From Bacteroidales bacterium (GTDB lineage Bacteria > Bacteroidota > Bacteroidia > Bacteroidales > UBA932), in the NCBI GenBank assembly GCA_017452265.1, contig JAFTMS010000006.1, positions 1 through 64,000 of the forward strand: a stretch of 64,000 bases of DNA. Direction: 5' to 3'. Shown here one piece after another: positions 42,634 through 52,074 of this stretch. Positions within the stretch are counted from its first letter, which is position 1. Every line of letters begins with the position of its first letter. The position numbers were made by a program, and so were the translations under genes. Below the pieces are notes generated by a model. That model had not been told where the DNA came from. It searched no databases and saw only the letters and a program-made list of their open reading frames with translations.

Positions 42634-43945
42634 CGGCCATAGTCCGATGTGAGACAGCCGTCGTCATGCCCGCAGATCGAGACGGCTCGATGCCTCCTGC
42701 CTCGTATGATTATGCCCCGATGAGTACCCAGACCGCAGACTATTACGACGGATACGGCTTGCGTCAGCAGAGTGCCGGCGTAATGAACATAACCCAGACC
42801 TCTCATAAGCGACGGCGTGGAGAATCCCATGTATCTGATTCTTCCGGCGGACATGTCTTCATATTACCAGTACGACTGGCTCTACAGCCGTGTGGACAAT
42901 CTGTGGGGAGAGGTCGGCGAACTGCGCAAGAAGACCATCTACGATCCTTGTCCGGACGGCTATCGGGTGTCGGGAGACCATTTGAATACCGTCCTTGCTT
43001 CATACGGAGGGCTGAATGACGGCAATTTCGGAGGCACTCTGGCGTATCTTTCTTCGGACGAGGAAAGGATGTTCCTTCCTTATGCCGGATACAAGGGGGG
43101 GGACAGAGGCATGTCTTCGCTGACCTGTGTCTGGAAATATGTCGGACAGAAGGGTGACTACATGTCTGCCAAGGTGCTTTCTTCAGGGCATCGTTCGAGA
43201 GTATATGTCTCTAAGCAGGCCAACTGGGTGGAAGTCGGAGCGGACGGCTCGTCACATTCTTATGCCGGTTCATATTATTATGTGGACGGTGCAAACCGAA
43301 GGGCAGCAGGTTCGGTGAGGTGTGTTGCAGATACGCCTTTCGGGACAATCCAGGCAAGGCTGGTTCTCTACAGGACTTCTTATTTTGAAGGCGATGCTGT
43401 GGAAATCTCTTATGAGGGTGTCGTGCACGGAAACTATTCCCTTGTGTATAAGCTGGAATATGGCTATACGGGTGCAGGAGATGTGGTGACGTCATGGACC
43501 GAACACTGCATATTATCTCGGACTGAATCAGACCGGCGGTGTCATGATGCATAGTGTCGCTACGATAGATGAAGGCGTCTATGACCATGCCTTCGAAATC
43601 GAAGAGGCTTCGGTTGCAAGACCTTCTGTCGTAAATAATTACAGGACTGTCGGCTCCGGATATCTGAAGCATTCGGGCACCGGGAAATATCTTGCATATG
43701 ACTCTTCTGCAAACGGCTGGAATGGAGGTGTCGCCCTGGTGGATTCCAAGGAGGCTGCGACTGCGTTCTTCTTCTGCTCGGACTGGGGCAGCGAGGTCAC
43801 GGACCAGATGGACATCATCGACCAGAGCGGCCGGTATCTCTACACCGACGGATCCAAGCTCAACCTCTGGCTGAACAACAGCTTCGGAGGCCGGAACTAC
43901 AAGTGGATCATCAACCGTGTCAAACCCCAGACGCAATCCCTATAG
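42634..43945 (+). pseudogene. Broken FISUMP-like surface protein gene
   Basis: Coding-like sequence in three frames with no intact start or export signal. From 42793 one frame reads SDGVENPMYLILPAD, DNLWGEVGELRKKTIYDPCPDGYRV, typical of the Fibrobacter succinogenes major paralogous (FISUMP) domain of Bacteroidales surface proteins. It continues to about 43500. There the good frame shifts to NTAYYLGLNQTGGVMMHSV and runs to 43945 as a beta-rich C-terminus (SGYLKHSGTGKYLAYD). Upstream (42634-42800) a third frame looks coding-like. A run of eight G at 43095-43102 lies in the FISUMP part. At least two frameshifts and a lost N-terminus argue for a dead gene. Confidence 0.65.
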
Positions 43946-43960
43946 TCCCGCATTTTGCGC

Positions 43961-44050
43961 CCCTCATCCGGAAATCTGGCCCATTTCCCGGAGCACCTGC
44001 ACTTTTTGATGGGGTCGTCCGGAAAATCGCGCCTTTTTCCGGAGCAGCCT
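43961..44050. repeat. CCGGAAA double-hairpin repeat, copy 2
   Basis: CCTCATCCGGAAA...TTTCCCGGAGCACC, a spacer with ACTTTTTGA, and TCGTCCGGAAAATC...TTTTTCCGGAGC. It aligns without large gaps with 9528-9616, including the spacer. It lies between the pseudogene and tsaB (convergent). Confidence 0.75.
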
Positions 44051-44059
44051 GCAGTCTGG

Positions 44060-44776
44060 TCAGAAGAGCTTCTTCTTGCTGACTGTGGCGACGAATTCCT
44101 TGAGGTAGAACGGCTCGAAGTAGGCTACGTCGCGGAATTCCTTTGTGCGGTAGGCGGCGAGGGCCGGAGCAAGCATTGCGGAGGCCTTCGGGTGGCATTG
44201 CAGGAAGCTTGCGTTGGGATGCGTGATGACGTCGGCGCACTTTCCTGCTCCGTCGCCGATGAAGAGGACCGGACCGTCGTTCAGGATGTCTGCAAAGCTG
44301 TTTTCGTCGATGATCATAGGGGCTGTTTCCGTGATCTGCTGCCATGCGCCCGGCTCTAAGTCACTGCCTTGGGCGGAACTGCGTGAGAATGTCGCGGTGT
44401 ATACTTCCATGCGGCGGGCGTCTATCATCGGAACGATGTGCAGGGGCGGGGTTGCCATATCGGAGGCCTGCGCCACTAACGTGTCCAATGTACCTACTGC
44501 AAGCAGCGGCTTCTTTGCTCCGAAACAGAGGCCTTTGGCCGTGGATACTCCCACCCGCAGACCGGTGTAGGATCCCGGGCCCATGCTTACGCACACCGCG
44601 TCGCAGTCCGCCAGCGTGATGCCCCGTCCGTCCAGCATCTCCTGTATGAACACGGCAGTCAGCGATGCATGTGCCTTGGGGGCTGAACTTTCTCTGTATG
44701 AAACGATTGCACCGTCTTCGGCCAGAGCGGTCGAGCACAGTGCCGTGGATGTCTCTATGAGTATGATTCTTTCCAT
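44060..44776 (-). CDS. tsaB: tRNA threonylcarbamoyladenosine biosynthesis protein TsaB
   Basis: Partner of TsaD in forming t6A37 on ANN-decoding tRNAs. The 238-residue protein begins ILIETSTALCSTALAEDG, has SMGPGSYTGLRVGVSTAKGLCFG and the DARRMEVYTATF segment, typical of the ASKHA-fold TsaB. It follows cvpA by seven bases on the same strand. Confidence 0.93.
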   Translation of the reverse strand: MERIILIETSTALCSTALAEDGAIVSYRESSAPKAHASLTAVFIQEMLDGRGITLADCDAVCVSMGPGSYTGLRVGVSTAKGLCFGAKKPLLAVGTLDTLVAQASDMATPPLHIVPMIDARRMEVYTATFSRSSAQGSDLEPGAWQQITETAPMIIDENSFADILNDGPVLFIGDGAGKCADVITHPNASFLQCHPKASAMLAPALAAYRTKEFRDVAYFEPFYLKEFVATVSKKKLF

Positions 44777-44783
44777 TTGACGG

Positions 44784-45278
44784 CTATTTCAGTGTGATCA
44801 TTTCCTTTACATACGGGAACACGGAATTTGCAAGGTCGCGTATCGGTCCGTAGAGGACGGAGTCTGCGAGATATTCCGGATTGACGAGCTGTATTGTACT
44901 GTTCAATGAATTGAATGCCAATATTATAAGCCCGAGTATAAGCAGGCATTTCAGCAGCGAGAACACCACTCCCAGCAGCTTGTTGAGCCACCCGAGCATC
45001 ACCAGTCTTATTATGCCTTCAAGCGCCTTCCCCAGCGCGGCCAGCACGAGAAACACCACTACGAGGATGAGCGTGAACGCCACCACCTTGAGCACCTGTT
45101 CCGAGCCCGATATCCATTGCGCGAGCCATGCGCAGACGACATTGGTGAAGCGCGCCGAGGCCCAGACGCCGAATACGATGGAGATGATTGCGATGACCTG
45201 CGTGATGAACCCCTTCCTGAGTCCCTGCACCACGGCCCAGACGAGACATAACAAAAGAATGATATCCAGTATGTTCAT
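44784..45278 (-). CDS. CvpA family membrane protein
   Basis: A 164-residue protein with four membrane helices and the N-terminal DIILLLCLVWAVVQGLRKGFITQV pattern of CvpA/colicin V production proteins. Despite the name, family members act in envelope homeostasis or other roles. I chose the ATG at 45278 (MNILDIILL); the longer frame would overlap the ileS promoter and adds non-hydrophobic sequence. Confidence 0.85.
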   Translation of the reverse strand: MNILDIILLLCLVWAVVQGLRKGFITQVIAIISIVFGVWASARFTNVVCAWLAQWISGSEQVLKVVAFTLILVVVFLVLAALGKALEGIIRLVMLGWLNKLLGVVFSLLKCLLILGLIILAFNSLNSTIQLVNPEYLADSVLYGPIRDLANSVFPYVKEMITLK

Positions 45279-45295
45279 AAATTCCCTTAAATTGC

Positions 45296-45303
45296 TATCT
45301 TTG
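45296..45303 (+). promoter_or_regulatory. ileS operon -7 element
   Basis: TATCTTTG followed by CAG lies about 65 bases before the ileS start. A clear -33 element is not seen. Confidence 0.5.
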
Positions 45304-45367
45304 CAGTTTGAAAAAATCGAGGCGGTTTTTCCGCCTGCAAAAATAGACAAATATTTTCAATCATACT

Positions 45368-48300
45368 ATGAAATTTAACGAGTATAAAGGTCTGGATCTG
45401 GTCGCGGTAGGCAACGAGGTGCTTGACAGATGGAAGAAGAACCATGCGTTCGAGAAGTCGCTTGAATTGAGGGAAGGTGCTCCCGAATTCATTTTCTTTG
45501 AAGGACCGCCTTCTGCCAACGGTATGCCGGGCATCCATCATGTGATGGCCCGTTCGATCAAGGATGCCATCTGCCGCTACAAGACGCAGAGCGGATACAA
45601 GGTGAACCGCCGTGCAGGATGGGACACTCACGGACTCCCTGTGGAGCTCGGAGTGGAGAAGATGCTGGGCATCACGAAGGAGGATATCGGAACGAAGATT
45701 TCCGTTGAGGAATACAACGACGCATGCCGCAAGGAGGTGATGAAGTACACGGCCGAGTGGGTGAACATGACCGAGCGTGTGGGCTATTGGGTGGATATGG
45801 ACGATCCGTACATCACCTACGACAACCGTTACATCGAGACACTGTGGTACCTTCTCAAGAAGATATACGACAAGGGCCTTCTGTATAAGGGAAAGTCCAT
45901 CCAGCCTTATTCTCCGGCTGCGGGAACGGGACTCAGCACACATGAGCTGAACCAGCCGGGCTGCTATCGTGACGTTAAGGACACGACGGCGACAGCCCAG
46001 TTCAAGGTCGTGCGCAACGAAAAGTCCGAGTTCCTCTTCGCCGAGGGCGTGCAGCCGTATTTCCTTGCATGGACGACGACTCCGTGGACCCTTCCGTCAA
46101 ATACTGCGCTCTGCGTAGGCCCGAACATAGATTACGTCCTCGTGAAGTCTTTCAACCCGTATACAGGTGAACCGGGACTTTATGTCGTTGCCGAGGCGCT
46201 CGTAGGCTCGCTCTTCAGTCAGAAGGCTGCCGGAATCGCCCTTGAGGACTACAAGCCGGGCGACAAGCTCGTGCCTTACAAGGTGCTGGAAGGCAGTCTC
46301 AAGGGATCTGAACTCGTAGGCATCAGCTATGAGCAGCTCATTCCATGGTTCAATCCGGGTGAAGGCGCTTTCCGAGTGATTCCAGGTGATTATGTGACGG
46401 TTGAGGACGGTACCGGTATCGTGCATATCGCTCCGACCTTCGGTGCGGACGACGCCAAGGTGGCAAGGCTTGCCGGCGTTCCGGGACTTCAGGTCATCGA
46501 CCGCAACGGAGACCTTCAGGCTCAGGTGGATCTCAAGGGACGCTTCTTCCGTGTCGAGGAACTCGACCCTGAATATGCGGCGGCGAACATGTCGCAGGAA
46601 TATGCCGAGTGGGCCGGACGCTATGTGAAGAACGCATACGATTCATCGCTTGCCGAGGATGCTCCGACTCTTGACGTGGACATCTGCGTGATGCTCAAGC
46701 AGCAGAACAAGGCATTCAAGATAGAGAAGCATACGCATAACTATCCTCACTGCTGGCGTACGGACAAGCCGGTGCTCTATTATCCGCTCAACTCGTGGTT
46801 CATCAGGACCACAGCCGTGCGCGAAAGGATGATGGAACTGAACGACACCATCACATGGAAGCCGGAGTCCACGGGTACAGGACGTTTCGGAAAGTGGCTC
46901 GAGAACATTCAGGACTGGAATCTCAGCCGCAGCCGCTACTGGGGAACGCCGCTCCCGATCTGGCAGACCGAGGACGGAAAGGAACAGAAGTGCATAGGCT
47001 CGATTGCGGAGCTTTATGCCGAGATAGACAAGGCTGTCGAGGCCGGTTTCATGAACTCGAACCCGTTCAGGGACAAGGGATTCGATCCGGCAGACATGTC
47101 GAAGGAGAATTACGATAAGATAGATATACATCGTCCTTATGTGGACAATATCTTCCTTGTTTCCGACAGCGGCCGCAAGATGGTCAGGGAGCTTGACCTC
47201 ATTGATGTCTGGTTCGATTCAGGTGCGATGCCGTATGCTCAGGAAGGTCTCCGTAATCTCGCTTCCGATAAGTTCGGAATCACGGCGGACTTCATCGCAG
47301 AGGGAGTGGACCAGACACGCGGATGGTTCTACACCCTGCATGCGATCAATACTATGGTAAGCGACAAGTGCGCATTCAAGAGGGTGATTTCCAACGGATT
47401 GGTGCTCGATAAGGACGGAAACAAGATGAGCAAGCGTCTCGGAAATGCTGTGGATCCGTTCTGGGCTCTCGATACCTACGGCGCCGATGCCCTCAGATGG
47501 TATATGCTTACGAACTCACAGCCGTGGGACAACCTCCGTTTCGACGCTTCCGGCGTGGACGAGGTGCGCCGCAAGTTCTTCGGAACGCTGTATAATACAT
47601 ATTCGTTCTTCGCCCTGTATGCGAACATCGACGGATTCGATCCTTCTGCTGAGGCTGTTCCGATGCCGGAGCGTCCGGAGATCGACCGCTGGATCATATC
47701 CCTGCTCAATACTCTCGTGAAGGACGTCGTGGCCGCATATGAGGACTACGACATCACTACGGCAGGCCGTCTGATCCAGGACTTCGTCTGCGACCATGTG
47801 AGCAACTGGTATGTCCGTCTGGGCAGAAAGAGATTCTGGGGCGGTACTATGGATGCAGATAAGCTTTCTGCATATCAAACTCTGTATCAGGTACTTGTGG
47901 CTGTGGCTAAGCTTGCTGCACCGATTGCTCCGTTCTTCATGGATCGTCTGTATCTGGATCTCGTGGAGGGTGCTGATTCTGTACACTATGTCGCTATGCC
48001 GGCTTATGACGCTTCTGTTGTGGACAAGGACCTTGAGGAGCGTATGGCTCTTGCACAGAGGGCGACATCGATGGTGCTGGCACTTCGCCGCAAGGCCGAA
48101 ATCAATGTCCGCAAGCCTCTCTCGAAGATCATCATCCCTGTCATCGATGAGCGCGTGAAGGAACAGCTGGAGAAGGTGAAGGGCTTGATACTCAATGAGG
48201 TGAATGTGAAGGAGGCAGAGTTTATTTCGGATACTGCAGGCCTCATCACCAAGAAGATAAAGCCGAACTTCAAGACTCTCGGAAAGATATACGGAAAGCA

Positions 48301-48799
48301 GATGAAGGAGATTGCAGCTGCGTTCGGAACGCTTTCGCAGGATGTCATAAATGCCATTCAGGCGTCGGAGGCTTCTGGCACGGGATATGTTCTGAGCCTT
48401 CCTTCCGGTGACGTGACCCTCAGCAAGGGAGATTACGAGATCTCGTCCGAGGACATGCCGGGCTGGCTTGTTGCGACGGAGGGCTCTATGACCATCGCCC
48501 TTGATGTGACCGTGACAGAGGAACTGAAGCAGGAGGGTGTTGCCCGTGAGCTTATCAACAGAATCCAGAACCTGCGCAAGAGCAGCGGATTCGATGTCAC
48601 AGACAAGATTGATGTGAAGATATATGCGGATGGCGAGGCGTATGACGAGATTTCGGCTTCGCTTGCAAATTTCGCCGAGTACGTCGGTTCGCAGACTCTC
48701 GCGCTTTCGGTTGAGGCCGGACAGCTTGCCGAGGCCGGAGATGCTCCGGAAGTGGAGTGGAACGAGGGCGTGATACGCATAAGCGTCGTGCGTAGGTAG
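45368..48799 (+). CDS. ileS: Isoleucyl-tRNA synthetase (long, eukaryote-like type)
   Basis: A 1143-residue class I synthetase. The HIGH region reads PPSANGMPGIHHVMARSIKD, the KMSKS loop GNKMSKRLGNAVDP near residue 685. A CP1 editing domain (WTTTPWTLPSNTALCVGP) is present. The length exceeds E. coli IleRS (938), matching the longer type with an extended C-terminus that in many species is less sensitive to mupirocin. It heads an operon with dksA/traR and lspA. Confidence 0.96.
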   Translation: MKFNEYKGLDLVAVGNEVLDRWKKNHAFEKSLELREGAPEFIFFEGPPSANGMPGIHHVMARSIKDAICRYKTQSGYKVNRRAGWDTHGLPVELGVEKMLGITKEDIGTKISVEEYNDACRKEVMKYTAEWVNMTERVGYWVDMDDPYITYDNRYIETLWYLLKKIYDKGLLYKGKSIQPYSPAAGTGLSTHELNQPGCYRDVKDTTATAQFKVVRNEKSEFLFAEGVQPYFLAWTTTPWTLPSNTALCVGPNIDYVLVKSFNPYTGEPGLYVVAEALVGSLFSQKAAGIALEDYKPGDKLVPYKVLEGSLKGSELVGISYEQLIPWFNPGEGAFRVIPGDYVTVEDGTGIVHIAPTFGADDAKVARLAGVPGLQVIDRNGDLQAQVDLKGRFFRVEELDPEYAAANMSQEYAEWAGRYVKNAYDSSLAEDAPTLDVDICVMLKQQNKAFKIEKHTHNYPHCWRTDKPVLYYPLNSWFIRTTAVRERMMELNDTITWKPESTGTGRFGKWLENIQDWNLSRSRYWGTPLPIWQTEDGKEQKCIGSIAELYAEIDKAVEAGFMNSNPFRDKGFDPADMSKENYDKIDIHRPYVDNIFLVSDSGRKMVRELDLIDVWFDSGAMPYAQEGLRNLASDKFGITADFIAEGVDQTRGWFYTLHAINTMVSDKCAFKRVISNGLVLDKDGNKMSKRLGNAVDPFWALDTYGADALRWYMLTNSQPWDNLRFDASGVDEVRRKFFGTLYNTYSFFALYANIDGFDPSAEAVPMPERPEIDRWIISLLNTLVKDVVAAYEDYDITTAGRLIQDFVCDHVSNWYVRLGRKRFWGGTMDADKLSAYQTLYQVLVAVAKLAAPIAPFFMDRLYLDLVEGADSVHYVAMPAYDASVVDKDLEERMALAQRATSMVLALRRKAEINVRKPLSKIIIPVIDERVKEQLEKVKGLILNEVNVKEAEFISDTAGLITKKIKPNFKTLGKIYGKQMKEIAAAFGTLSQDVINAIQASEASGTGYVLSLPSGDVTLSKGDYEISSEDMPGWLVATEGSMTIALDVTVTEELKQEGVARELINRIQNLRKSSGFDVTDKIDVKIYADGEAYDEISASLANFAEYVGSQTLALSVEAGQLAEAGDAPEVEWNEGVIRISVVRR

Positions 48800-48867
48800 A
48801 GTATTTCCATCGTGGCTTCTGGCGCTCCTTGCGTAACTTTAAGATTAAACTATAAAAACAAAATATT

Positions 48868-49278
48868 ATGGCAGAAGAAATTAAGAACAACCCTGAGCTG
48901 AAGGTTCGTTACAGTGACGAGGAACTTCAGGAGTTCAAGGCCATTATTCTTGAAATGCTCGAAAAGGCAAAGAAGGAATATAAGACCCTCCGCGACATCG
49001 TGACTCACGATTCAAGCAACGACATCGAGGACACGTCGCCTACATTCAAGGTGATGGAGGAAGGCGCTACGGCACTTTCAAAGGAAGAGGCGGGAGCGCT
49101 TGCACAGCGTCAGTACAAGTTCATCCAGAACCTCGAGGCTGCACTCATTCGCATAGAGAACAAGACATATGGCGTATGCCGTGTCACAGGAAAGCTCATC
49201 CCTAAGGAGCGTCTCCGTCTTGTACCTCATGCCACACTTACGGTGGAGGCAAAGGAGATGATGAACAAGAACAAGTAA
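48868..49278 (+). CDS. DksA/TraR family protein with degenerate zinc finger
   Basis: A 136-residue protein with a coiled-coil hairpin (EFKAIILEMLEKAKKEYKTLRDIV) and a C-terminal motif YGVCRVTGKLIPKERLRLVPHAT that corresponds to the DksA zinc finger. Only one of the usual four cysteines is left. DksA-like proteins bind RNA polymerase through the secondary channel. The gene lies between ileS and lspA, a stable arrangement in Bacteroidetes. Confidence 0.88.
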   Translation: MAEEIKNNPELKVRYSDEELQEFKAIILEMLEKAKKEYKTLRDIVTHDSSNDIEDTSPTFKVMEEGATALSKEEAGALAQRQYKFIQNLEAALIRIENKTYGVCRVTGKLIPKERLRLVPHATLTVEAKEMMNKNK

Positions 49279-49286
49279 GCCCTTAT

Positions 49287-49874
49287 ATGAAGATTACAAA
49301 GGGAACACGACTGTTCATTCTCGGCGTCGTTCTGGTGGTCATAGATCAGATTATCAAGGTTCTCGTCAAGACAAATATGGATCTTGGCGAGACCATTGAT
49401 GTGATAGGGGACTGGTTCAAGCTGCATTTCGTTCTCAACAAGGGCATGGCATTCGGAATGGCCTTCGGAGGGCTCTGGGGCAAGGTTCTGCTTTCTGTGT
49501 TCAGGATTGTCCTTTTCGGTGCGCTCTTCTGGTGGATACGCCGTCTGGCAAAGCGTCCCGATGTGCCAGACGGAGTGCTCGTCGGTCTGACGATGATCAC
49601 AGCAGGCGCCCTCGGCAACATCATCGACTGCTTCTTCTACGGAATGATATGGCCGGAGACCATCACCCCGGGAGCGCCGTTTGCCTTCATGTTCGGACAG
49701 GTCGTGGACATGTTCTATTTCCCTCTGTTCGACTATAAGCTTCCGTGGATGGACCGTCCGCAGACCTTCTTCGGCGCAGTCTTCAACTTCGCCGACGCCT
49801 GCGTCACCTGCGGTGCAATCTACCTCCTCATCTTCCAGTACCGCTTTTTTGCACAGGAAGAGAAAAACAATTGA
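49287..49874 (+). CDS. lspA: Lipoprotein signal peptidase (signal peptidase II)
   Basis: Aspartyl membrane protease cleaving prolipoproteins. The 195-residue protein has four membrane helices, VVIDQIIKVLVKTN near the start, and the catalytic-aspartate regions GALGNIIDCFFYGMI and VFNFADACVTCGAIYL. It is eight bases after dksA/traR and closes the operon; a terminator follows at 49898. Confidence 0.95.
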   Translation: MKITKGTRLFILGVVLVVIDQIIKVLVKTNMDLGETIDVIGDWFKLHFVLNKGMAFGMAFGGLWGKVLLSVFRIVLFGALFWWIRRLAKRPDVPDGVLVGLTMITAGALGNIIDCFFYGMIWPETITPGAPFAFMFGQVVDMFYFPLFDYKLPWMDRPQTFFGAVFNFADACVTCGAIYLLIFQYRFFAQEEKNN

Positions 49875-49897
49875 TGCAAATTGTCTCTTTGTTCCTT

Positions 49898-49925
49898 AAG
49901 ATGTGGCCCGTCCACATCTTTTTTT
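49898..49925 (+). terminator. ileS-lspA operon terminator
   Basis: AAGATGTGG (49898-49906) pairs perfectly with CCACATCTT (49912-49920) around CCCGT, followed by TTTTT. Confidence 0.85.
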
Positions 49926-49976
49926 ATGCCTTATTGTATTTTTTTTCATGCTGACTTAAAATTAGTGGCTCGAAAA

Positions 49977-50009
49977 TTTGGAAGGGGGGGGTAAAATGTT
50001 ATATATTTG
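49977..50009 (+). promoter_or_regulatory. Promoter of the TolB-like gene with G8 tract in its spacer
   Basis: TTTG (49977-49980), a 21-base spacer and TATATTTG (50002-50009). The spacer contains eight consecutive G (49984-49991). Slipped-strand changes in that run would change the spacing of the two promoter elements and so the strength of expression. Confidence 0.75.
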
Positions 50010-50038
50010 CAGTCAATGTATTTCTTGATACTTGACTT

Positions 50039-51016
50039 ATGAAAAAAATTGCAGTATTGCTGTTTGTTCTGGGATTATCTGTTCCAGCGATATCACAGAC
50101 AGTCGATTATTCAGTTGTGTCCGTACCGGAAGAATCCGGAATTGACTTCACGAGGGTGACAACAGAAAATGATTACGTATGCATGCCGATTGTGACCAGA
50201 AGTCGTACCGGTATCAATTGGCTGACAAATAAGATTATAGATGTTTCCAGCGACGGTAGCAGGCTTGCTTTCCTTTCTATGAGGAATAATGCGACTAACA
50301 TATTCGTCAAGGATATTACAAGGCAGGGACCTGCCGTGCAGCGTACCAACCGCAAGGCCGTTCTTGATTTTTCATATTCTCCGAACGGTCGTTATATTGC
50401 GTTTTCAGAGGCAGTCGCAAAAAATAATGTCATATTTCAGACGGATGCTTCCAGCGGTTTTGTCTGCAGGCAGATTACCAGTGGCAATAATGATTATTCT
50501 CCGGTCTACAGTAATGACGGAAGCAGAATCTTTTTCGCACGTCAAGAGTCGAAATCGGCAAGCATTTGGAGCTATGACATCAGCGACAACTTCCTTTCCA
50601 GCTATAGCACCGGTATGAATCCTTGTACCATTGATGATCCTAATGCAGTCCTTTGTGTCCGTGTCAACGGTTACGGGAAAGGCGAAATCTGGAAAATCAA
50701 TTTCATGACAGGTGTTGAAGAGTGCATAATATCTGATACGGAAAAATCCTTTACGACGCCATCTCTGTCGCCTGATGGAAACTGGATTGTGTTCATTGGC
50801 AGCACACCAATCTATACCGGTTCTTCTACGTACTGGAATACAGATATTTATGCGTGCCGTACAGATGGTACGCATTTCATGCAGCTGACGTATCATGCGG
50901 CTGACGATCTCAGCCCCGAGTGGAGCAAGGATGGTAAATATATTTATTTCATCAGCCAGCGTGGCAGTGGAGAAGGATCTGCCAATGTATGGAGAATGAG
51001 CTTCGTCTACCTATAA
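50039..51016 (+). CDS. Exported TolB-like beta-propeller protein
   Basis: A 325-residue protein with a signal peptide (IAVLLFVLGLSVPAISQ) and five or six PD40/WD40-like blades, each with an SxDGSRLAFxS-type motif: SSDGSRLAFLSMRNN, SPNGRYIAFSEA, SNDGSRIFFARQE, SPDGNWIVFIG and SKDGKYIYFISQRG. It has no N-terminal TolB domain, nor are tol-pal genes present. Role unknown; surface or periplasmic binding is likely. The beta-barrel gene follows 20 bases on, so the two are one operon. Confidence 0.85.
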   Translation: MKKIAVLLFVLGLSVPAISQTVDYSVVSVPEESGIDFTRVTTENDYVCMPIVTRSRTGINWLTNKIIDVSSDGSRLAFLSMRNNATNIFVKDITRQGPAVQRTNRKAVLDFSYSPNGRYIAFSEAVAKNNVIFQTDASSGFVCRQITSGNNDYSPVYSNDGSRIFFARQESKSASIWSYDISDNFLSSYSTGMNPCTIDDPNAVLCVRVNGYGKGEIWKINFMTGVEECIISDTEKSFTTPSLSPDGNWIVFIGSTPIYTGSSTYWNTDIYACRTDGTHFMQLTYHAADDLSPEWSKDGKYIYFISQRGSGEGSANVWRMSFVYL

Positions 51017-51036
51017 TTCATCTAAATATTGTTATT

Positions 51037-51759
51037 ATGAAAAAATCTGTTTTTCTTGTTGCTGCAGCACTTTTCGTGTTCAGTGCAACTGCTTCGGCGC
51101 AGTTCGTGACGTCTTCGTCAAATTCAGCTTCCAAGGCTGCTTCATCTCCTGATATCGAAGCTGCATTCAGTACTTTCGACATCACTTACAGCCCTGTGAC
51201 CTTTAAGGCTGACTATGATGACGATAATGGCGATACAGAATCTGAAGATCTTAATGCGGTGTCTCTGAATTGGATGCGTGCAGATGTCCTTCCTGTGAAT
51301 CTTCCTCTTTATATTCAATATGGAGTTGGCTTGCAGTATGCGTTTATGACTGACAGCGTTTCTGAAGGTGATTATTATTCATATAAGACATCAGTGTCTT
51401 TCCTGACAGCCAAGGTGCCGGTGAACGTGTTGTATGCTTACACCATTCCGAACACACAGGTAAGCCTTATGCCTTATCTTGGTCTCAATCTGCAGGGACA
51501 TCTTCTCGGTCAGGAGAAATACACTATTGAATATGATGGCGAGAAGGAAACTGAAAAAATTAACTATTTCAGTGAGGACGATATGGGTGACGAAAAGTTT
51601 AACCGTTTTGTTTTAGGCTGGCAGGTTGGTGCCAAGGTTTCTTTCATGCAGTTCATTGCAGGTGTTGCTTATGAAGGCCCGGTAACTAATCTTTATAAGG
51701 ATAAACACTATAAGATCAACACAAGCCAGATCAATATCACTCTGGGTATAAAGTTCTAA
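51037..51759 (+). CDS. Outer-membrane beta-barrel protein (porin family)
   Basis: A 240-residue protein with a signal peptide (SVFLVAAALFVFSATASAQ) and amphipathic beta-strands ending in the outer-membrane sorting pattern (INTSQINITLGIKF, terminal Phe). It looks like an 8-10 stranded barrel of the OMP beta-barrel group. I use the ATG at 51037, which gives the signal peptide, not the earlier in-frame start inside the preceding gene. Substrate unknown. Confidence 0.82.
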   Translation: MKKSVFLVAAALFVFSATASAQFVTSSSNSASKAASSPDIEAAFSTFDITYSPVTFKADYDDDNGDTESEDLNAVSLNWMRADVLPVNLPLYIQYGVGLQYAFMTDSVSEGDYYSYKTSVSFLTAKVPVNVLYAYTIPNTQVSLMPYLGLNLQGHLLGQEKYTIEYDGEKETEKINYFSEDDMGDEKFNRFVLGWQVGAKVSFMQFIAGVAYEGPVTNLYKDKHYKINTSQINITLGIKF

Positions 51760-51857
51760 ATGAGTACGAAATCTCTATATGATTTTCTATCACACGCCGA
51801 TTTCATGGTAAATTGAACCCGGCGTGTGAAAAATAATTGAAAAAGATTTCAAAATAA

Positions 51858-51888
51858 TTTGCAGGTTTCGAAATTATTCGTACCTTTG
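51858..51888 (+). promoter_or_regulatory. tRNA-Ser promoter
   Basis: TTTG (51858-51861), 19 bases and TACCTTTG (51881-51888): a full match to the consensus, about 60 bases before the tRNA. Confidence 0.75.
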
Positions 51889-51948
51889 CAATCCCTTACG
51901 AAAGGGAAATGCGGATAACGGATGCAAATCCCATTTTGCAAATATATT

Positions 51949-52033
51949 GGAGAGATGGCAGAGTGGTCGAATGCGGCGGTCTTGAAAACCGTTGATCTTA
52001 ACGGGTCCGGGGGTTCGAATCCCTCTCTCTCCG
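51949..52033 (+). tRNA. tRNA-Ser (anticodon TGA)
   Basis: An 85-base class II tRNA. Acceptor arms GGAGAGA and TCTCTCC pair over seven bases, the D-loop is GGCAGAGTGGTCGAATGC, the anticodon loop CTTGAAA gives TGA, a long variable arm follows, and the T-loop is GGTTCGAATCC. The discriminator is G; CCA is not encoded. A terminator follows. It is the boundary between the GC-rich core and the AT-rich island. Confidence 0.97.
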
Positions 52034-52037
52034 CAGA

Positions 52038-52074
52038 AAAGTGGCTTACAGGTATCTGTGAGCCACTTTTTAAT
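52038..52074 (+). terminator. tRNA-Ser terminator
   Basis: AAAGTGGCTTACAG (52038-52051) pairs with CTGTGAGCCACTTT (52056-52069), 14 pairs with one T-G wobble, followed by TTAATTTT. Confidence 0.85.

Noticed and set aside
42630-43019. 129-residue frame after upp as a real gene
   Set aside because: Only its middle looks coding and it is cut by a shift into the FISUMP frame; it is treated as part of the pseudogene.
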